The notes below the pieces were generated by a model, which saw only the letters and a list, made by a program, of their open reading frames with translations, was not told the DNA's origin and ran no database searches. From the NCBI GenBank assembly GCA_963786195.1, contig CAWAYH010000004.1, positions 124,001 to 188,000 on the forward strand: a stretch of DNA of 64,000 nt. The letters are read 5' to 3'. Below are positions 1-9,955 of this stretch, in pieces (position 1 is the stretch's first letter; each line of letters begins with the position of its first letter). The translations under genes were made by a program, and so were the position numbers. This DNA is from CAWAYH01 sp963786195. GTDB lineage: Bacteria; Acidobacteriota; Vicinamibacteria; Vicinamibacterales; 2-12-FULL-66-21.

Positions 1-1322
1 TATCCCCTATCGGGGCGTCCTGTCGGTCAGCGTGCCGGGCGTCGTCGACGGCTGGCACGAGCTGCTCTCGAAATACGGCACGCATTACGCTGGCGCGCGC
101 GATCGAACCGGCGATTGGCTACGCGCGCGATGGATTCGCCGTCAGCGAGATCATCGCCACCCAATGGAAGGCCGAAGAGCAGGTGCTCGCGCAGCGATCC
201 GGCCGCGGCGGCGACGTTTCTGCCCGGCGGCCGCGCGCCCGCGACCGGTGACGTCTTCCGCAATCCGAAGCTCGCTGCCACGCTGGAGCAGATTGCGCGC
301 GGCGGACGCGACGCGTTCTATCGCGGGCCTGTTGGCGCCGCGATCGCCGCCGACATCAAGCGGCGCAACGGCATGATCACTGCCGAAGACCTTGCCGCCG
401 CACCGCTCCGACTGGATCGAACCGATCTCGACGACCTATCGCGGCTACGAGGTGCTCGAGCTGCCGCCGAACACGCAGGGAATCGCCGCGCTCGAGATGC
501 TGAACATCCTCGAGGGCTACGACGTCAAGGCGCTCGGCCACAACTCCGCCGCCTACCTGCACCTGCTGGTCGAAGCGAAACGGATCGCGTTTGCGGATCG
601 CGACGCGTGGCTGGCCGACCCGTCGTCGGTTCCGCCCGACGTCCTGAGGCGCCTGGCGTCGAAGGAATATGCGGCCGAACGACGCCGCGAGATCGATCTT
701 CAGCGTGCCGCGCGTGACTACCGGCCGTTGGTGCTCGGCAAGAGCAGCGCGGAGATCGAGGCTCATCCCGAGGCGCGTGGCGACACGATCTACCTCACGG
801 CAGCCGATCGCAACGGCAACGTCGTGTCGTTGATTCAGTCCATCTACGAAAGCTTCGGCGCCGGCATCGTCGCGGGCGACACGGGCATCGCGCTGCACAA
901 CCGCGGCAGCCTGTTCTCGCTCCAGCCCGGACATCCGAACGTGATTGCTCCCGGCAAGCGGCCGTTTCACACGCTGGTCCCGGCGATGGTGCTGCGAGAA
1001 GCGGCCGTGGCTGTCGTTTGGCGTCATGGGCGGCGACATGCAGCCGCAGGGGCACGTCCAGGTCCTGCTGAATCTGATCGACTTCGGCATGAACGTGCAG
1101 GAAGCCGGTGAAGCGCCGCGATTCCGGCATTCGTCCAACGGACTCGCGCTGGAGTCAGCGATCGGCGGAGACGTGCGCGCGGCCCTCGAGACACGAGGGC
1201 ACCGTGTGATGACGGCCTTTGGCGCGTTCGGTGGCTTCCAGGGAATCCTGATCGACCCGAAGTCCGGCGTGATGATGGGAGGTTCGGATCCTCGCAAGGA
1301 CGGACAGGCAGTCGGATACTGA
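1..1322 (+). CDS. ggt: Gamma-glutamyltransferase, 5'-truncated by the window and frameshifted
   Basis: This is the C-terminal two thirds of a gamma-glutamyltranspeptidase, an Ntn-hydrolase usually exported to the periplasm that cleaves and transfers gamma-glutamyl groups from glutathione. Conserved pieces lie in successive frames: SVPGVVDGWHELL near 30-75, a GRGGRDAFYRGPV-like block near 290-340, PNTQGIAALEMLNILEGYD from 467, and GGDMQPQGHVQVLLNLIDFG near 1028-1088. The autoprocessing/catalytic threonine aligns with the Thr codon at 785-787 (GDTIYL, then ADRNGNVVSL), so the nucleophile is kept. At least four frameshifts (about 85-100, 195-215, 395-405, 1000-1010) separate the blocks. Because every block is well conserved, sequencing indels are more likely than decay. 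The gene ends at TGA 1320-1322, and the start lies upstream of the window. Confidence 0.88.
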
Positions 1323-1370
1323 GAAAACCTTCTCACGATTTCGATCCGTGTTGTCCGTGTGTCCGCGGCG

Positions 1371-3309
1371 CTAGCGCTGGATCTTGATGCCGCTGCGTTC
1401 CTGAAGCGCGGGGAGCACGGTCTTCAGCGCCGGGTCCTCGATGCGCAGGATGATGGGGTCCCCCGACGTCATCAAGATGATCCAGTTCCGCTCGCCTCTG
1501 AAGAAGCCCATGGGCCCGAGATCGATGCGGCTCTCGACTTCCTGCCCGTTCGCGTCACGCCACTTGGGCTGCTTCGAGCGCGCGTAGAAAATGCCTTTCA
1601 GCGACGAGTACGGGATCGACACGATCGATGTTCCGGCGGCACCCTCCAGGACGGCAAGGTGCCGATCGCCCAGCTGGAGCGATCCCGACCCGTTCGCGGG
1701 CTTTCCCGCCGTCCGTCGCCAGCATGCGCACCTGATTGAACGTCACGGCCGGGAGCGCCGGCTTCTCCGGCTCCGGCGGCGTCGGCGTCGCCGCAGGCGG
1801 CGGGGGCGTCTCTTTGGGTTTGGTCTCCGCTGAGCCACGCGCGCCTCGGGCACCAGTTGCGTCCGAAGGCGGCACCGTCCCCGGCGTCGCGCTCTTGCGC
1901 GGATCCGGTTTCACGGGAGGCGACGACGGCACGGCGCCGGCGGTCGCGATCGTTCGATCCTTGGCCGGAGGTGTCGTTCCGGGAGGAGTCGCGGGTACTC
2001 GTTCTGTGGTCGACGTCGGCACCGCGGGCTTGTCTCCGGCTGCGGGTGACGGCGGCGGTGGCAGCGGAGCCGTGGGCGGCGCAGAAACGGGCGCCGGAGG
2101 CTGAACGGGCGGCGTGCCACCCGCCGCAGGCGTGGACGGCGTGACCGCGGCGGTCTGCGTTGGCTGCGGGGTCGAACCCCCGCGAAGCGCCGCGAACGCG
2201 AGCAGCGCGATTCCGACCACCACGATGACCACCAATGCGCCGAGGGCCGCCAGATGTTGACGGCCGAGCACGACCGTTGTCGTGCGCTCGGGTGCCGGCG
2301 TGTTCGTCGGAGTGGGCAGCGTCGCGACCGGCTGCGGCGCGCTCATCGGCACGGTCGATCGTGAGCTGGGTGTCGGCGCTGGCGATACCATCGAGGTTCG
2401 ACCCGGCGTCGGTGTTCCCCTCGGCTGCGTCAGATCCGCGTCGAGCAGCAGGCCCGGAGGCGACGGCGTCGAGAGCGTCGGCAGCTCGCCAATCGTCTGC
2501 GGAATGACGGCGGCCGCGAGCGCCGCGCGGAATTCTTCGGCGCTCTGGAATCGATCCGAGGGCGGCTTCGCGAGGGATCGCTCGACAATCGTCGCGCACC
2601 ACGGCGGCAAGTCGGGACGGAACGTGGCGATCGGCGTCGGCGCGTCCGCAATTTGCTTCTGCACCATCGAGATTGCGGTGTCCGCGTCGAACGGAAGACG
2701 TCCCGACAGCAGGCGGTAGAACACGACGCCGACCGAATACAGATCGGCGCGGCCGTCGATCTCGCGGCCGAGGACCTGTTCCGGCGCCATGTACGCCGGC
2801 GTCCCCATCATGTAGCCGCCATGCGTGAAGTGCTCGCTGCCAAGTACGCGAGCGATCCCGAAGTCCATCACTTTGATGGCGCCGGCCTCCGTGATCATCA
2901 GGTTGGCGGGCTTCAGGTCGCGGTGCACGACGCCGGCGCGGTGCGCGTGTCCGAGCGCGTCGAGCACCTGCATGCAGAGATGCGCGGCCTGGGGCGGCGC
3001 CAGCGGGCCCAGCCGATCGGCCAGGTCGTGAAACGTCTCGCCCCGCACGAACTCCATGACCATGACCAGCTCGTCTTCCTGGTGATGGAGCTCGAAGAGC
3101 GTCGCGATGCCGGGATGATTCAGCCGCGCGAGCGTGACGGCTTCGGCGCGGAACCGCTTCAGGAGATCGGGATCGGTCAGATCCGGATTGAGGACCTTGA
3201 TCGCCACCTCGCGGTCGAGCGTCTCGTCGACCGCCTTGTAGACGGTGCCCATGCCGCCGCGGCCGAGCTTTTCGACGATACGGTACTTACCGAGACTGGT
3301 GCCGATCAT
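1371..3309 (-). CDS. Membrane-anchored Ser/Thr protein kinase (Hanks type), one frameshift near the 3' end
   Basis: An N-terminal protein-kinase domain occupies about residues 8-270: glycine-rich loop GRGGMGTVY (16-24), ATP-anchoring Lys38, catalytic loop HRDLKPAN (129-136) with Asp131, DFG at 149-151 and an APE motif. A long Pro/Thr/Ala-rich linker follows, then one transmembrane helix (about residues 350-370, LGALVVIVVVGIALLAFAAL), more Pro-rich sequence, and a compact C-terminal domain of about 100 residues that looks PH/GRAM-like (VSIPYSSLKGIFYARSK). That last domain is in a different frame, and a shift near 1680-1690 restores it. The stop is at 1371-1373. The kinase should face the cytoplasm and phosphorylate unknown partners. 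It is monocistronic and convergent with ggt. The substrate is not inferable from the sequence. Confidence 0.88.
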
Positions 3310-3376
3310 CTGGGGCAGCTGAGTTTTTCAGTTTAGGTGCGCCACTCCGCGCTTGTCAACGAGACCAACCCCTCGC

Positions 3377-4381
3377 CTACAAGCGGAATCCATGCCGTAA
3401 TGGATCCGCCTCGTCAATTACGAAACTGTGGTCCCCGGTAATGTAAGCCTCGCCTTCTATTTCCGGCAGAATCGCCGGAATATCGCCCACCATGACCTCG
3501 CCGGCGATACGGCCCTGGAACCGGGTCCCGATGATGCTTTCGTGGACAAAAGTCTGCTCGGGGCCGAGCAGCCCCATGGCGGAGAGGACCGCCATGACGG
3601 CGCAGGTTCCGGTTCCGCACGGCGAGCGGTCGACTTCGGCATCCGCGAAGATCGTGACGTTCTTCAAGTCCGCGTCTTCGGACGTTGGCGGACCGGTGAA
3701 GATCGTCCCGTAAATCCCGTGCAGGCCCGGCTCGTTGGGGTGCGAGACGCGCACGGCGGCCTCGACCGCCCGCGCGATCGTCATGCCGGCGCGCCGCAGG
3801 TCGGCGAGCCGATCCGCGGCGACGGGAATGCCCGCCGCCTCGCTGTCGACAATCGCGTAGAACGCGCCGCCGAACGCGACATCTGCGCGGAGATCGCGGT
3901 TCCCCAGACGAATCGGCAGACCCGCGTACAGGATGAAGGAGGGCACGTTCCTGAAGCTGACGCTCGTCACGCGCGTCTGTCCCTGGTCGGTGGACGTGCG
4001 CGCTGTGGCCGTCACGGGACCCGCAGGTGAATCGAGCACGATCGTGTCGCGACCGGCTCGAGTCGTAATCAGCCCGCGCTCGAGGGCGATCGTCACGACC
4101 GCGATGACGCCGTGGCCGCACATCGTGCTGTAGCCGGCGTTGTGCATGAAGAGCACGCCGGCGTCCGACTCAGCATGCTCGGGTTCGGTCAGGAGCGCGC
4201 CGTACATGTCGGTGTGTCCGCGCGGCTCGAGCATCAGCGCCCTGCGCAGGTGATCCTGGTGCTCGCGCACCCATTCGCGCCGCTCCAGCATCGTCTTTCC
4301 TTCGACGCGGGGGAAACCGTCGACAATCAGGCGCAGCGGCTCGCCGGCCGTATGGGCGTCGATGGTGCGGAGGGTGGTCAT
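3377..4381 (-). CDS. Proline racemase / 4-hydroxyproline epimerase family protein
   Basis: A 334-residue protein of the PLP-independent proline racemase family. Both acid/base cysteines are present: Cys88 in STMCGHG and Cys255 in DRSPCGTGT. trans-3-hydroxyproline dehydratases of the same family replace the second Cys with Thr or Ser, so epimerase/racemase activity is favoured here. The start at ATG 4381 (MTTLRTIDAHTAGEP) matches the usual family N-terminus. An in-frame upstream extension to 4456 is unlikely. The gene is divergent from an ornithine cyclodeaminase-family gene at 4543. Such pairs occur in hydroxyproline/proline catabolism, where the partner reduces delta1-pyrroline-2-carboxylate. 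The true substrate (L-Pro, trans-4-Hyp or another imino acid) is not decidable from sequence. Confidence 0.9.
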   Translation of the reverse strand: MTTLRTIDAHTAGEPLRLIVDGFPRVEGKTMLERREWVREHQDHLRRALMLEPRGHTDMYGALLTEPEHAESDAGVLFMHNAGYSTMCGHGVIAVVTIALERGLITTRAGRDTIVLDSPAGPVTATARTSTDQGQTRVTSVSFRNVPSFILYAGLPIRLGNRDLRADVAFGGAFYAIVDSEAAGIPVAADRLADLRRAGMTIARAVEAAVRVSHPNEPGLHGIYGTIFTGPPTSEDADLKNVTIFADAEVDRSPCGTGTCAVMAVLSAMGLLGPEQTFVHESIIGTRFQGRIAGEVMVGDIPAILPEIEGEAYITGDHSFVIDEADPLRHGFRL

Positions 4382-4383
4382 AG

Positions 4384-4542
4384 TGGCGCTCGGCGCTCGG
4401 GCGGTCGGCCTCCGATGACCGACGATCGGGCATGGGTTGAGCGGAAGGCGCCGCAATTATAAGCTGTCGCTGCGGAATCCGGTGTCGAGCGCCAAACCCC
4501 GAGCCCTGACCCCGAGCGCCGAACGCCGAGCGCCGACTGAAC
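4384..4542. promoter_or_regulatory. Divergent intergenic region with promoter and degenerate heptamer arrays
   Basis: The region separates the racemase-family gene (minus) from the ornithine cyclodeaminase-family gene (plus). A TATAAT hexamer on the minus strand (4456-4461) overlaps TATAAG on the plus strand (4458-4463), suggesting back-to-back promoters. Degenerate copies of the 7-bp unit GAGCGCC lie at 4490-4537, and the complementary orientation (GGCGCTC) lies at about 4384-4400 beside the racemase start, so the two arrays could base-pair. The promoter assignment is inference from the hexamers only, and no convincing -35 is seen. Confidence 0.4.
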
Positions 4543-5520
4543 ATGCTCTTACTCTCTGAATCCGACATCCGCTCCCTGCTGTCGATGGACGACCTCATCG
4601 AGACGATGCAGGCCGCGCTTTCCCAGTATTCGGCGGGGCGCGTGCAGCAGCCGCTCAGGTCCGTTCTGGAGGTCGGCGCGGGCCATTCGTTCTTCGGTGT
4701 GATGCCGGCCTTCCTCCCCGAGAGCGGCGCACTCGGGACGAAGCTGGTTACCGTTTTTGGCAGCAACGCGGCGATCGGACTTCCCAGCCACCTTGCCACG
4801 ATCGTGCTCCTCGACTCGACGACAGGCGAACTGCTGTCGGTCATGGACGGCAGATACATCACCGAAGCGCGGACGGCGGCGGTGTCCGCCGTGTCGGCGA
4901 GGCTCCTGGCGAACCCCGGCGCGGGCGTACTGGCCATCGTCGGATCCGGAGTTCAGGCGCGAAGTCACCTGAGAGCCGTGAGCCGGGTGCGCACGCTGAA
5001 GGAGGTTCGCGTCTGGAGCCCGAACGAAGCCCATCGCCGCGCGTTCGCCGAATCAATGCAGAAGGAGTCGACTGCGCGAATCCATCCGGCCGCGACCGCG
5101 CAGGACGCCGTCGCCGGTGCCGACCTGGTGGTCCTGGCCTCGTCGTCGCGCGAGCCGGTCGTGCGGAGCGAATGGATTGCCGATGGGGCGCACATCTGCG
5201 CGGTGGGTGCGTGCCGCCCGGATCAGCGTGAGATGGACTCGGCGCTCGTCAGGCGCGCTCGTGTGTTCGTGGATTCGCGGACGGCGGCGCTCGCTGAAGC
5301 CGGCGATCTGGTAATACCGATCAAGGAAGGCGCGATCGATGTTCGACACATCGCGGGTGAGCTGGGCGAGCTGGCTGCCGGTTCGGCCACCGGACGCGAA
5401 GCGCCCTCGCAGGTGACGCTCTTCAAATCGCTGGGGCTGGCGGTGGAAGATGTGGCGGCCGCGCAGCTCGCCTACACACGAGCAACCGAGCGCGGCCTTG
5501 GACGGGGAGTGGTGCTGTAG
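4543..5520 (+). CDS. Ornithine cyclodeaminase / mu-crystallin family imine reductase
   Basis: A 325-residue protein spanning the full family length. The N-terminal half carries the substrate/dimer domain (residues 1-115, with GALGTKLVTVFG and GRYITEARTAAVSAVSARLL). The Rossmann half has IVGSGVQARSHLRAV (about residues 132-146) as the NAD(P)-binding loop. The family includes ornithine cyclodeaminase, alanine dehydrogenase and delta1-pyrroline-2-carboxylate (ketimine) reductases. The divergent racemase/epimerase-family gene points to the imino-acid reductase role in hydroxyproline or proline breakdown, which is inference from context. It starts at ATG 4543 and ends at TAG 5518-5520, and no frameshift is visible. 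Confidence 0.85.
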   Translation: MLLLSESDIRSLLSMDDLIETMQAALSQYSAGRVQQPLRSVLEVGAGHSFFGVMPAFLPESGALGTKLVTVFGSNAAIGLPSHLATIVLLDSTTGELLSVMDGRYITEARTAAVSAVSARLLANPGAGVLAIVGSGVQARSHLRAVSRVRTLKEVRVWSPNEAHRRAFAESMQKESTARIHPAATAQDAVAGADLVVLASSSREPVVRSEWIADGAHICAVGACRPDQREMDSALVRRARVFVDSRTAALAEAGDLVIPIKEGAIDVRHIAGELGELAAGSATGREAPSQVTLFKSLGLAVEDVAAAQLAYTRATERGLGRGVVL

Positions 5521-5521
5521 C

Positions 5522-5539
5522 GCGGAACGTCAGTTCCGC
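5522..5539. terminator. Hairpin between convergent genes
   Basis: A perfect 7-bp stem (GCGGAAC/GTTCCGC) with a 4-nt loop directly follows the stop codon of the ornithine cyclodeaminase-family gene and precedes the end of the convergent small gene. There is no U-tract, so intrinsic termination is uncertain. It may be a transcript-end hairpin for either strand. Confidence 0.4.
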
Positions 5540-5548
5540 ATCGGACCC

Positions 5549-5869
5549 TCAGAGCCTGTTCCTGTTCTTCTTCTTGGCTTCGATCCAGCGCTTTTTCATC
5601 ATCTCGGAAATGCGCTTGCGTCCTTCCGCCGTCATGGGCGCACGCCGCCGGACAGGGCGGTCGGCCGCCGCGGTGGCGGCAGCAAGGGCACCTTTGCGAG
5701 CCGCTCCCCCGATCCGGGCTCGCAGCCTGGCAGCCTGGGCGGTAAGCGCGGCGAGCCGATCGCGCGTTTCGACGATCTCGCGCTCGAGACCTCCAAGCGC
5801 CCAACCGATCATCTCCGCTGACCTGAGCAGCACGTCACCGCGATTCCCCCTCCGTCGGCCTCGTGGCAT
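5549..5869 (-). CDS. Small basic coiled-coil protein, unknown function
   Basis: This 106-residue, strongly basic protein is of no family I can name with certainty. The start at ATG 5869 (MPRGRRRGNRG) is preceded by an AGGGG Shine-Dalgarno about 8 nt upstream and is preferred over an in-frame ATG at 5899. The middle (about residues 20-55, IGWALGGLEREIVETRDRL) looks like an amphipathic coiled coil. The C-terminus (about residues 78-100) has an EGRKRISEMMKKRW motif seen in small presumptive nucleic-acid-binding proteins. DNA or RNA binding is only a guess from charge and motif. It is divergent from the TPR gene at 5923. Confidence 0.55.
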   Translation of the reverse strand: MPRGRRRGNRGDVLLRSAEMIGWALGGLEREIVETRDRLAALTAQAARLRARIGGAARKGALAAATAAADRPVRRRAPMTAEGRKRISEMMKKRWIEAKKKNRNRL

Positions 5870-5922
5870 GTGTGAATCCCCTTTGAAATAGCCTCCCAAT
5901 CAGCCATTGCTATCATATTCCC

Positions 5923-7136
5923 ATGGGGTTCGGCCGGCCAACGCACGCGCTCGTGTCTTCCGGTCTCGCGCTTGTGCTGGGAATTCCGGCGGCGCAGGCG
6001 CAATCATCGGTTGCAGAGGCGGAAGCGCTGCGTCAGCGGGCCACGAATCTTGCCTACGATCTTCAGCACGAAGAAGCCATCGATCTCCTGAGAAAAGCCG
6101 TGGTGATGGCTCCTGACGAGCCGTCGACGCACCGGAGCCTGGCGAGCGTCGTGTGGCTGCACTTGCTCTTCCTCCGCGGCGCGGTCACCGTGGATCACTA
6201 CCTCGGCTCGTTCAGCCGATCGACCGTGAACCTGCAGAAACCGCCTGCCGCCCTGGACGCCGAGTTTCGGACGCACATCGCGAAGGCCATCGAGCTGGCG
6301 GAGCGCCGCGTCGCCGCGCGCCCGAAGGATCCGCAGGCTCACTACGATCTCGGGGCGGGCTCGGACTGCACGCCTCCTATGTGGCGTCGATCGAGGGCCG
6401 GATGCTCGCGGGCTTTCGCGCGGCGAGCCGGGCCTACGACGAGCACGAAAAAGTGCTCACGCTGGATCCGTCGCGGAAGGATGCCGGACTCACCGTCGGG
6501 ACGTACCGCTATATAGTCTCGACGTTATCCCTGCCCATGCGCCTCATGGCCTACGTGGCTGGCTTCGGCGGCGACAAGAAACGCGGCATCCAGATGATCG
6601 AGGATGCATCCAGGGCCGGGGGGGACAACCGCACCGACGCCCTGTTTGCCCTCATCCTCGTCTACAACCGGGAGCGCCGCTGGGACGAGGCGCTGAGCGT
6701 CCTCCAGGAACTGGGTCGGCTGCATCCCCGTAACAGGTTGATAGTGCTGGAAGAAGGTTCGACGGCGTTGCGTGCCGGCCGCAATGAGCTGGCCGAGACG
6801 CGCCTGACCGACGGCCTCAAGATGCTGGCTGGGGCGACCGGCCCGCGAATGCCGGGTGAAGAGGGGCTGTGGCGGTACAAGCGTGGCGCGGCCCGGGTCG
6901 CGCTCGGCCGCCGGGACGCGGCCCAGGACGACCTTCGTACCGCGACTTCTCCCGGCGCCCAGGCGTGGGTGCAGGGCCGAGCCCGAGTCGAGCTGGGCCG
7001 GGTGGCGCTCTCGCGCGGCGATCGAAGCGCGGCGGCCGGGGAAGCACGGCAGGCGCAGGCGCTCTGCCAGCAGGGCAACGATCCGACCTGCCTGAACGAC
7101 GCGCGAAGGCTGCTCAGGGACAGCGATGGCCGTTAA
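5923..7136 (+). CDS. Secreted TPR-repeat protein, one frameshift
   Basis: A cleavable signal peptide (GLALVLGIPAAQAQ) is followed by tetratricopeptide-like helical repeats, so the protein is probably a periplasmic scaffold. The first frame runs to about 6355 (AHYDLGAG) and the continuation GLHASYVASIEGRML... lies in the next frame, so one indel lies near 6352-6362. Joined, the product is about 404 residues. Repeats are evident around ALFALILVYNRERRWDEAL and further C-terminally. The 3' end overlaps the next ORF by 11 bp, which suggests co-transcription. Function is unknown. Confidence 0.75.
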
Positions 7137-7629
7137 GGTCAAAACCTGGATCTGGATCGTCGTCGGCATCGTCGCGTGCGGCATTCTCTGCGTGATCGCG
7201 GTGGCAGGCGCCGGGATCTATTTCTTCTCGCAGCATTTCGAAACCAAGGCAGCCTCGAGCGAGTCCGCGGGGCTCGAGTTCGAGCAGGCGAAATCACGCT
7301 TCGTCGGACAGAAGCCGCTCATCGAGCTCGACGAGCGCGGCCGTTTCAAGCGAACGAATCCGGATCGCCCGGCGCGCGGCGATACGCGGACGCCGGATCA
7401 GCTGAACGTGCTGGCGTTCGATCCGGACGACCAGCGGATCGTCAAGGTCACCGTCCCGTTCTGGCTGCTCCGGTTGAAGACGCGCGGCGCGACCGTCGAC
7501 TTCAACGGCGGCCGCATGGACCTCGACGACCTCAAGTTGAGCGTCGAGGACCTCGAGCGTTTCGGTCCCACGCTCATCGTCGACCACACGACGTTGGACG
7601 GTGAGCGTGTCCTCGTCTGGTCGCAGTAG
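7126..7629 (+). CDS. Small single-pass membrane protein, unknown function
   Basis: A 167-residue product with an N-terminal transmembrane helix (about residues 8-32, WIWIVVGIVACGILCVIAVAG) and a soluble domain that probably faces the periplasm. The soluble part contains DERGRFKRTNPDRPARGDTRT and a C-terminal globular section with VTVPFWLLRLKTRG. I recognise no catalytic motif. It overlaps the end of the TPR gene, so the pair is likely one transcript. The start at ATG 7126 places the hydrophobic helix at the N-terminus as expected. Confidence 0.65.
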   Translation: MAVKVKTWIWIVVGIVACGILCVIAVAGAGIYFFSQHFETKAASSESAGLEFEQAKSRFVGQKPLIELDERGRFKRTNPDRPARGDTRTPDQLNVLAFDPDDQRIVKVTVPFWLLRLKTRGATVDFNGGRMDLDDLKLSVEDLERFGPTLIVDHTTLDGERVLVWSQ

Positions 7630-7755
7630 CTGTCCTTTCAACGCGACCCCTGCCAGCATCCTGCGTGTTTTTCGGCCGAATTTCGCATGCCAGGCCGGGT
7701 CTGATTCTTGCGGTTCACGGCGGTCGGGAACGTAAGCGTCCCGGGAGAAACGACC

Positions 7756-8475
7756 ATGAACCGACTCTATCTCGTGCCCGCTCTCGGCGTGCTCGGTCTC
7801 GCGCTGGCTGCTCCCGCTCACGCGCAATTCGGCATCAATCGTCCGGCCTACGCTGACCAGGCGCAGCCGTACTACGAAGCGCGGCGGGTCGCGTACGACA
7901 ACGGATATCGTGAAGGCCTGAAGGAAGGCGAGCGCGACGCTCGCCGGCGCGACACATTCAACTATCAGGACGAGCGGACCTGGCAGCGCGCGGACAAAGG
8001 GTTCCACCGAAGCTTTGGCGATCTCGGCAGGTATCAGCAGTCGTTCCGATCCGGATACGGAACCGGGTACTCCGACGCGTATCGCCGGTTTGCACCGAAC
8101 TACGGCAACGGCGGGTACGGCCGCGCGGTCCCGCAGCAGCGCGGGTACCCGGGTTATCCCGGACAGTATCCGAGCTCTCCCGGATCTTCGAACTATCCCG
8201 GATCGAATCGGTACCCTGGCCGGTCCGGCTACGGTTACAGCCCGGCGTTCTCAAACGGCACGAACGACGGATATGCGAAGGGACTCGAGGACGCGCGCGA
8301 CCGCGATTCATACGACCCGAACCGGCACAAGTGGTTTCGATCGGGCGATCACGACTACCGGAACGAGTACGGTCCGAAGCAGCAGTACATGGATCTGTAT
8401 CGTCAGGGCTTCAGGGAAGGCTACGACCGCGCTTATCGGTCGGCGGGATACGGACGATCGGAGCATTCACAGTGA
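7756..8475 (+). CDS. Secreted Tyr/Gly/Arg-rich protein, unknown function
   Basis: The start ATG 7756 is preceded by GGGAGA, and the product (239 aa) has a clear Sec signal peptide ending AHAQ. Mature sequence is rich in Tyr, Gly, Arg and Asp with a repeated motif of the form NGYREGLKEGERDAR, GYGTGYSDAYRRF, DGYAKGLEDARDRD and QGFREGYDRAYRS, i.e. a G-Y-x(2)-G-x(2)-D-A-R-like helical repeat seen four times. A central Tyr/Pro/Gly stretch (about residues 125-165) is low complexity. A cell-surface or periplasmic role is likely. Its 3' end overlaps the end of the convergent channel gene, whose exact end is uncertain. Confidence 0.7.
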   Translation: MNRLYLVPALGVLGLALAAPAHAQFGINRPAYADQAQPYYEARRVAYDNGYREGLKEGERDARRRDTFNYQDERTWQRADKGFHRSFGDLGRYQQSFRSGYGTGYSDAYRRFAPNYGNGGYGRAVPQQRGYPGYPGQYPSSPGSSNYPGSNRYPGRSGYGYSPAFSNGTNDGYAKGLEDARDRDSYDPNRHKWFRSGDHDYRNEYGPKQQYMDLYRQGFREGYDRAYRSAGYGRSEHSQ

Positions 8476-9936
8476 CTGTCCATGTGTCCGATTCAGCTGC
8501 CAGGAAGCGTTTCATGCGGCCGAGGAACGTCGCCGGCGCGTCAGTGACGGCGACGTTCGCGGCGGCATCCCGAGCCAGATTCAACTGGGCGCGCCGCGTG
8601 ATGGCGGCAAGCCCGACCTCCTCGATGGCCCGGTGATCCGCGGCGCCCAGGCGCCGGAAGAGCTCGGCATCCAGCTCGAGGACGACGGTGTCGCCACGCG
8701 CCACCACCGTTGCCGATCGCGGATCACCGGTGAGGAGCGACATCTCGCCGAAGTATCCGCCCTTGTCGATCGTCGCGACCTCGCGCCGATCGGGCTCGAG
8801 CACGACCGCGGCAAGCCCCGAGCACACGATGAACATCGACTGGCCCGGTGCATCCTGCCGGACGATCGCTTCCCCGTCGCCATACAGGCGCATCGATGAG
8901 GCCGCCGCGATCTCGCGACGCTGATCCTCGCTCAACCTCGCGAGGAGATCGACGCCGGCCAGGACGCGCTCCCTTTCGCGCTGGCGTGTCGCCGCGTCCG
9001 GCTCCGGCCACTCACGCGAATAGCCGACCTCGATCGGCCAGGGGATTTCGATACCGTGCCGCGCGAACGCGTAGAAGATGGCCGTCCGCGCTTCGTCGCG
9101 CGCCTCGTCGTCGAACTCGTAGTCCCCGATCCAGAACCGCGCGCGATAGGTGATGGCGGACGCGTCGAAGCTGACGAGCAGCGCATCCGGGGGCGGGACG
9201 CCGAGGACGCGCCGGACCTGCGCCGAGCGCCTCGAGGATCGCCGCCTTGACGTCCGCCGGCGTGCTCAGATAGCTCGCCCCGACATCGACCTCGAGCCTC
9301 GTCGGCACCGCCGGCTCCGAGTAGTTCGTGATCGCTTCCTTCGCGACGACGTTGTTCGGCACGATGACGAAGTTGCCCGACTTGGTGCGGAGCTTCGTCG
9401 CGCGCCAGGTGACTTCCGCGACCCGCCCCTCGAAGTCGCCGACCGTATCCAGTTGCCGATCCGGAACGGCTTCTCGCTCTGGATGGCCAGCCCGGCGAAC
9501 GCGTTGCCGAGCGTGTCCTGCAGCGCGAAGCCGACGACGACGGCGCTGACGGCCGAGGTCGTGAGCAGCTTGTCCTCGAAGACGAACGTCGCAATCAGCA
9601 CGAACAGGCCGATGACGATCGCGTCCTGCAGGATCGACGGGAACGCGTCCGGTACGCGATCGGCCCGCAGCGGGTTGATCAACGTGACGACGAGCAGGTT
9701 GATCGTGGCGGCCGCGAACGCGAGCTTCTCGAGCGCGCGCAGCTCGCTGATCGGAGCCGGGCAGGACGCCGGGTGCGAACGCACTGAACGATGTTGAAGA
9801 GGATGTAGACCGCGAAGAGGAAGAGGGAGAGCCTGAGCTTCCGCTTGACGAGGCGGTTGACGGTCAGGCTCGCGATCGCAAGCGTCGCGGCCAGCGCCGC
9901 GACGCCCATGATCAGGTGACCCGGATAGTGCTGCAT
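8411..9936 (-). CDS. MscS-like mechanosensitive channel fused to a cyclic-nucleotide-binding domain, several frameshifts
   Basis: N-terminal hydrophobic helices (9936-9690; GVAALAATLAIASLTVN and LSLFLFAVYILFNIV) lead into an MscS pore/beta domain in a second frame (9784-9450; VVVGFALQDTLGNAFAGLAIQSEKPFRIGNWI) and then PNNVVAKEAITNYSEPAVPTR in a third (9362-9260). The C-terminal part (8935-8500) is a CAP-type cNMP-binding domain with DRREVATIDKGGYFGEMSLLTGDPRSATV, including the phosphate-binding-cassette GEMSLL and R. This is the architecture of bacterial cyclic-nucleotide-gated (bCNG) channels. At least four indels lie at about 9770, 9440, 9350 and 9200-8950. The last few codons (to 8411) overlap the neighbouring gene and may result from another shift. 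A stop in a neighbouring frame near 8494 is plausible. It lies 19 bp downstream of the M48 gene and one gene after an adenylate cyclase. Confidence 0.85.
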
Positions 9937-9955
9937 GCAGCAGTCTGGGATTCTG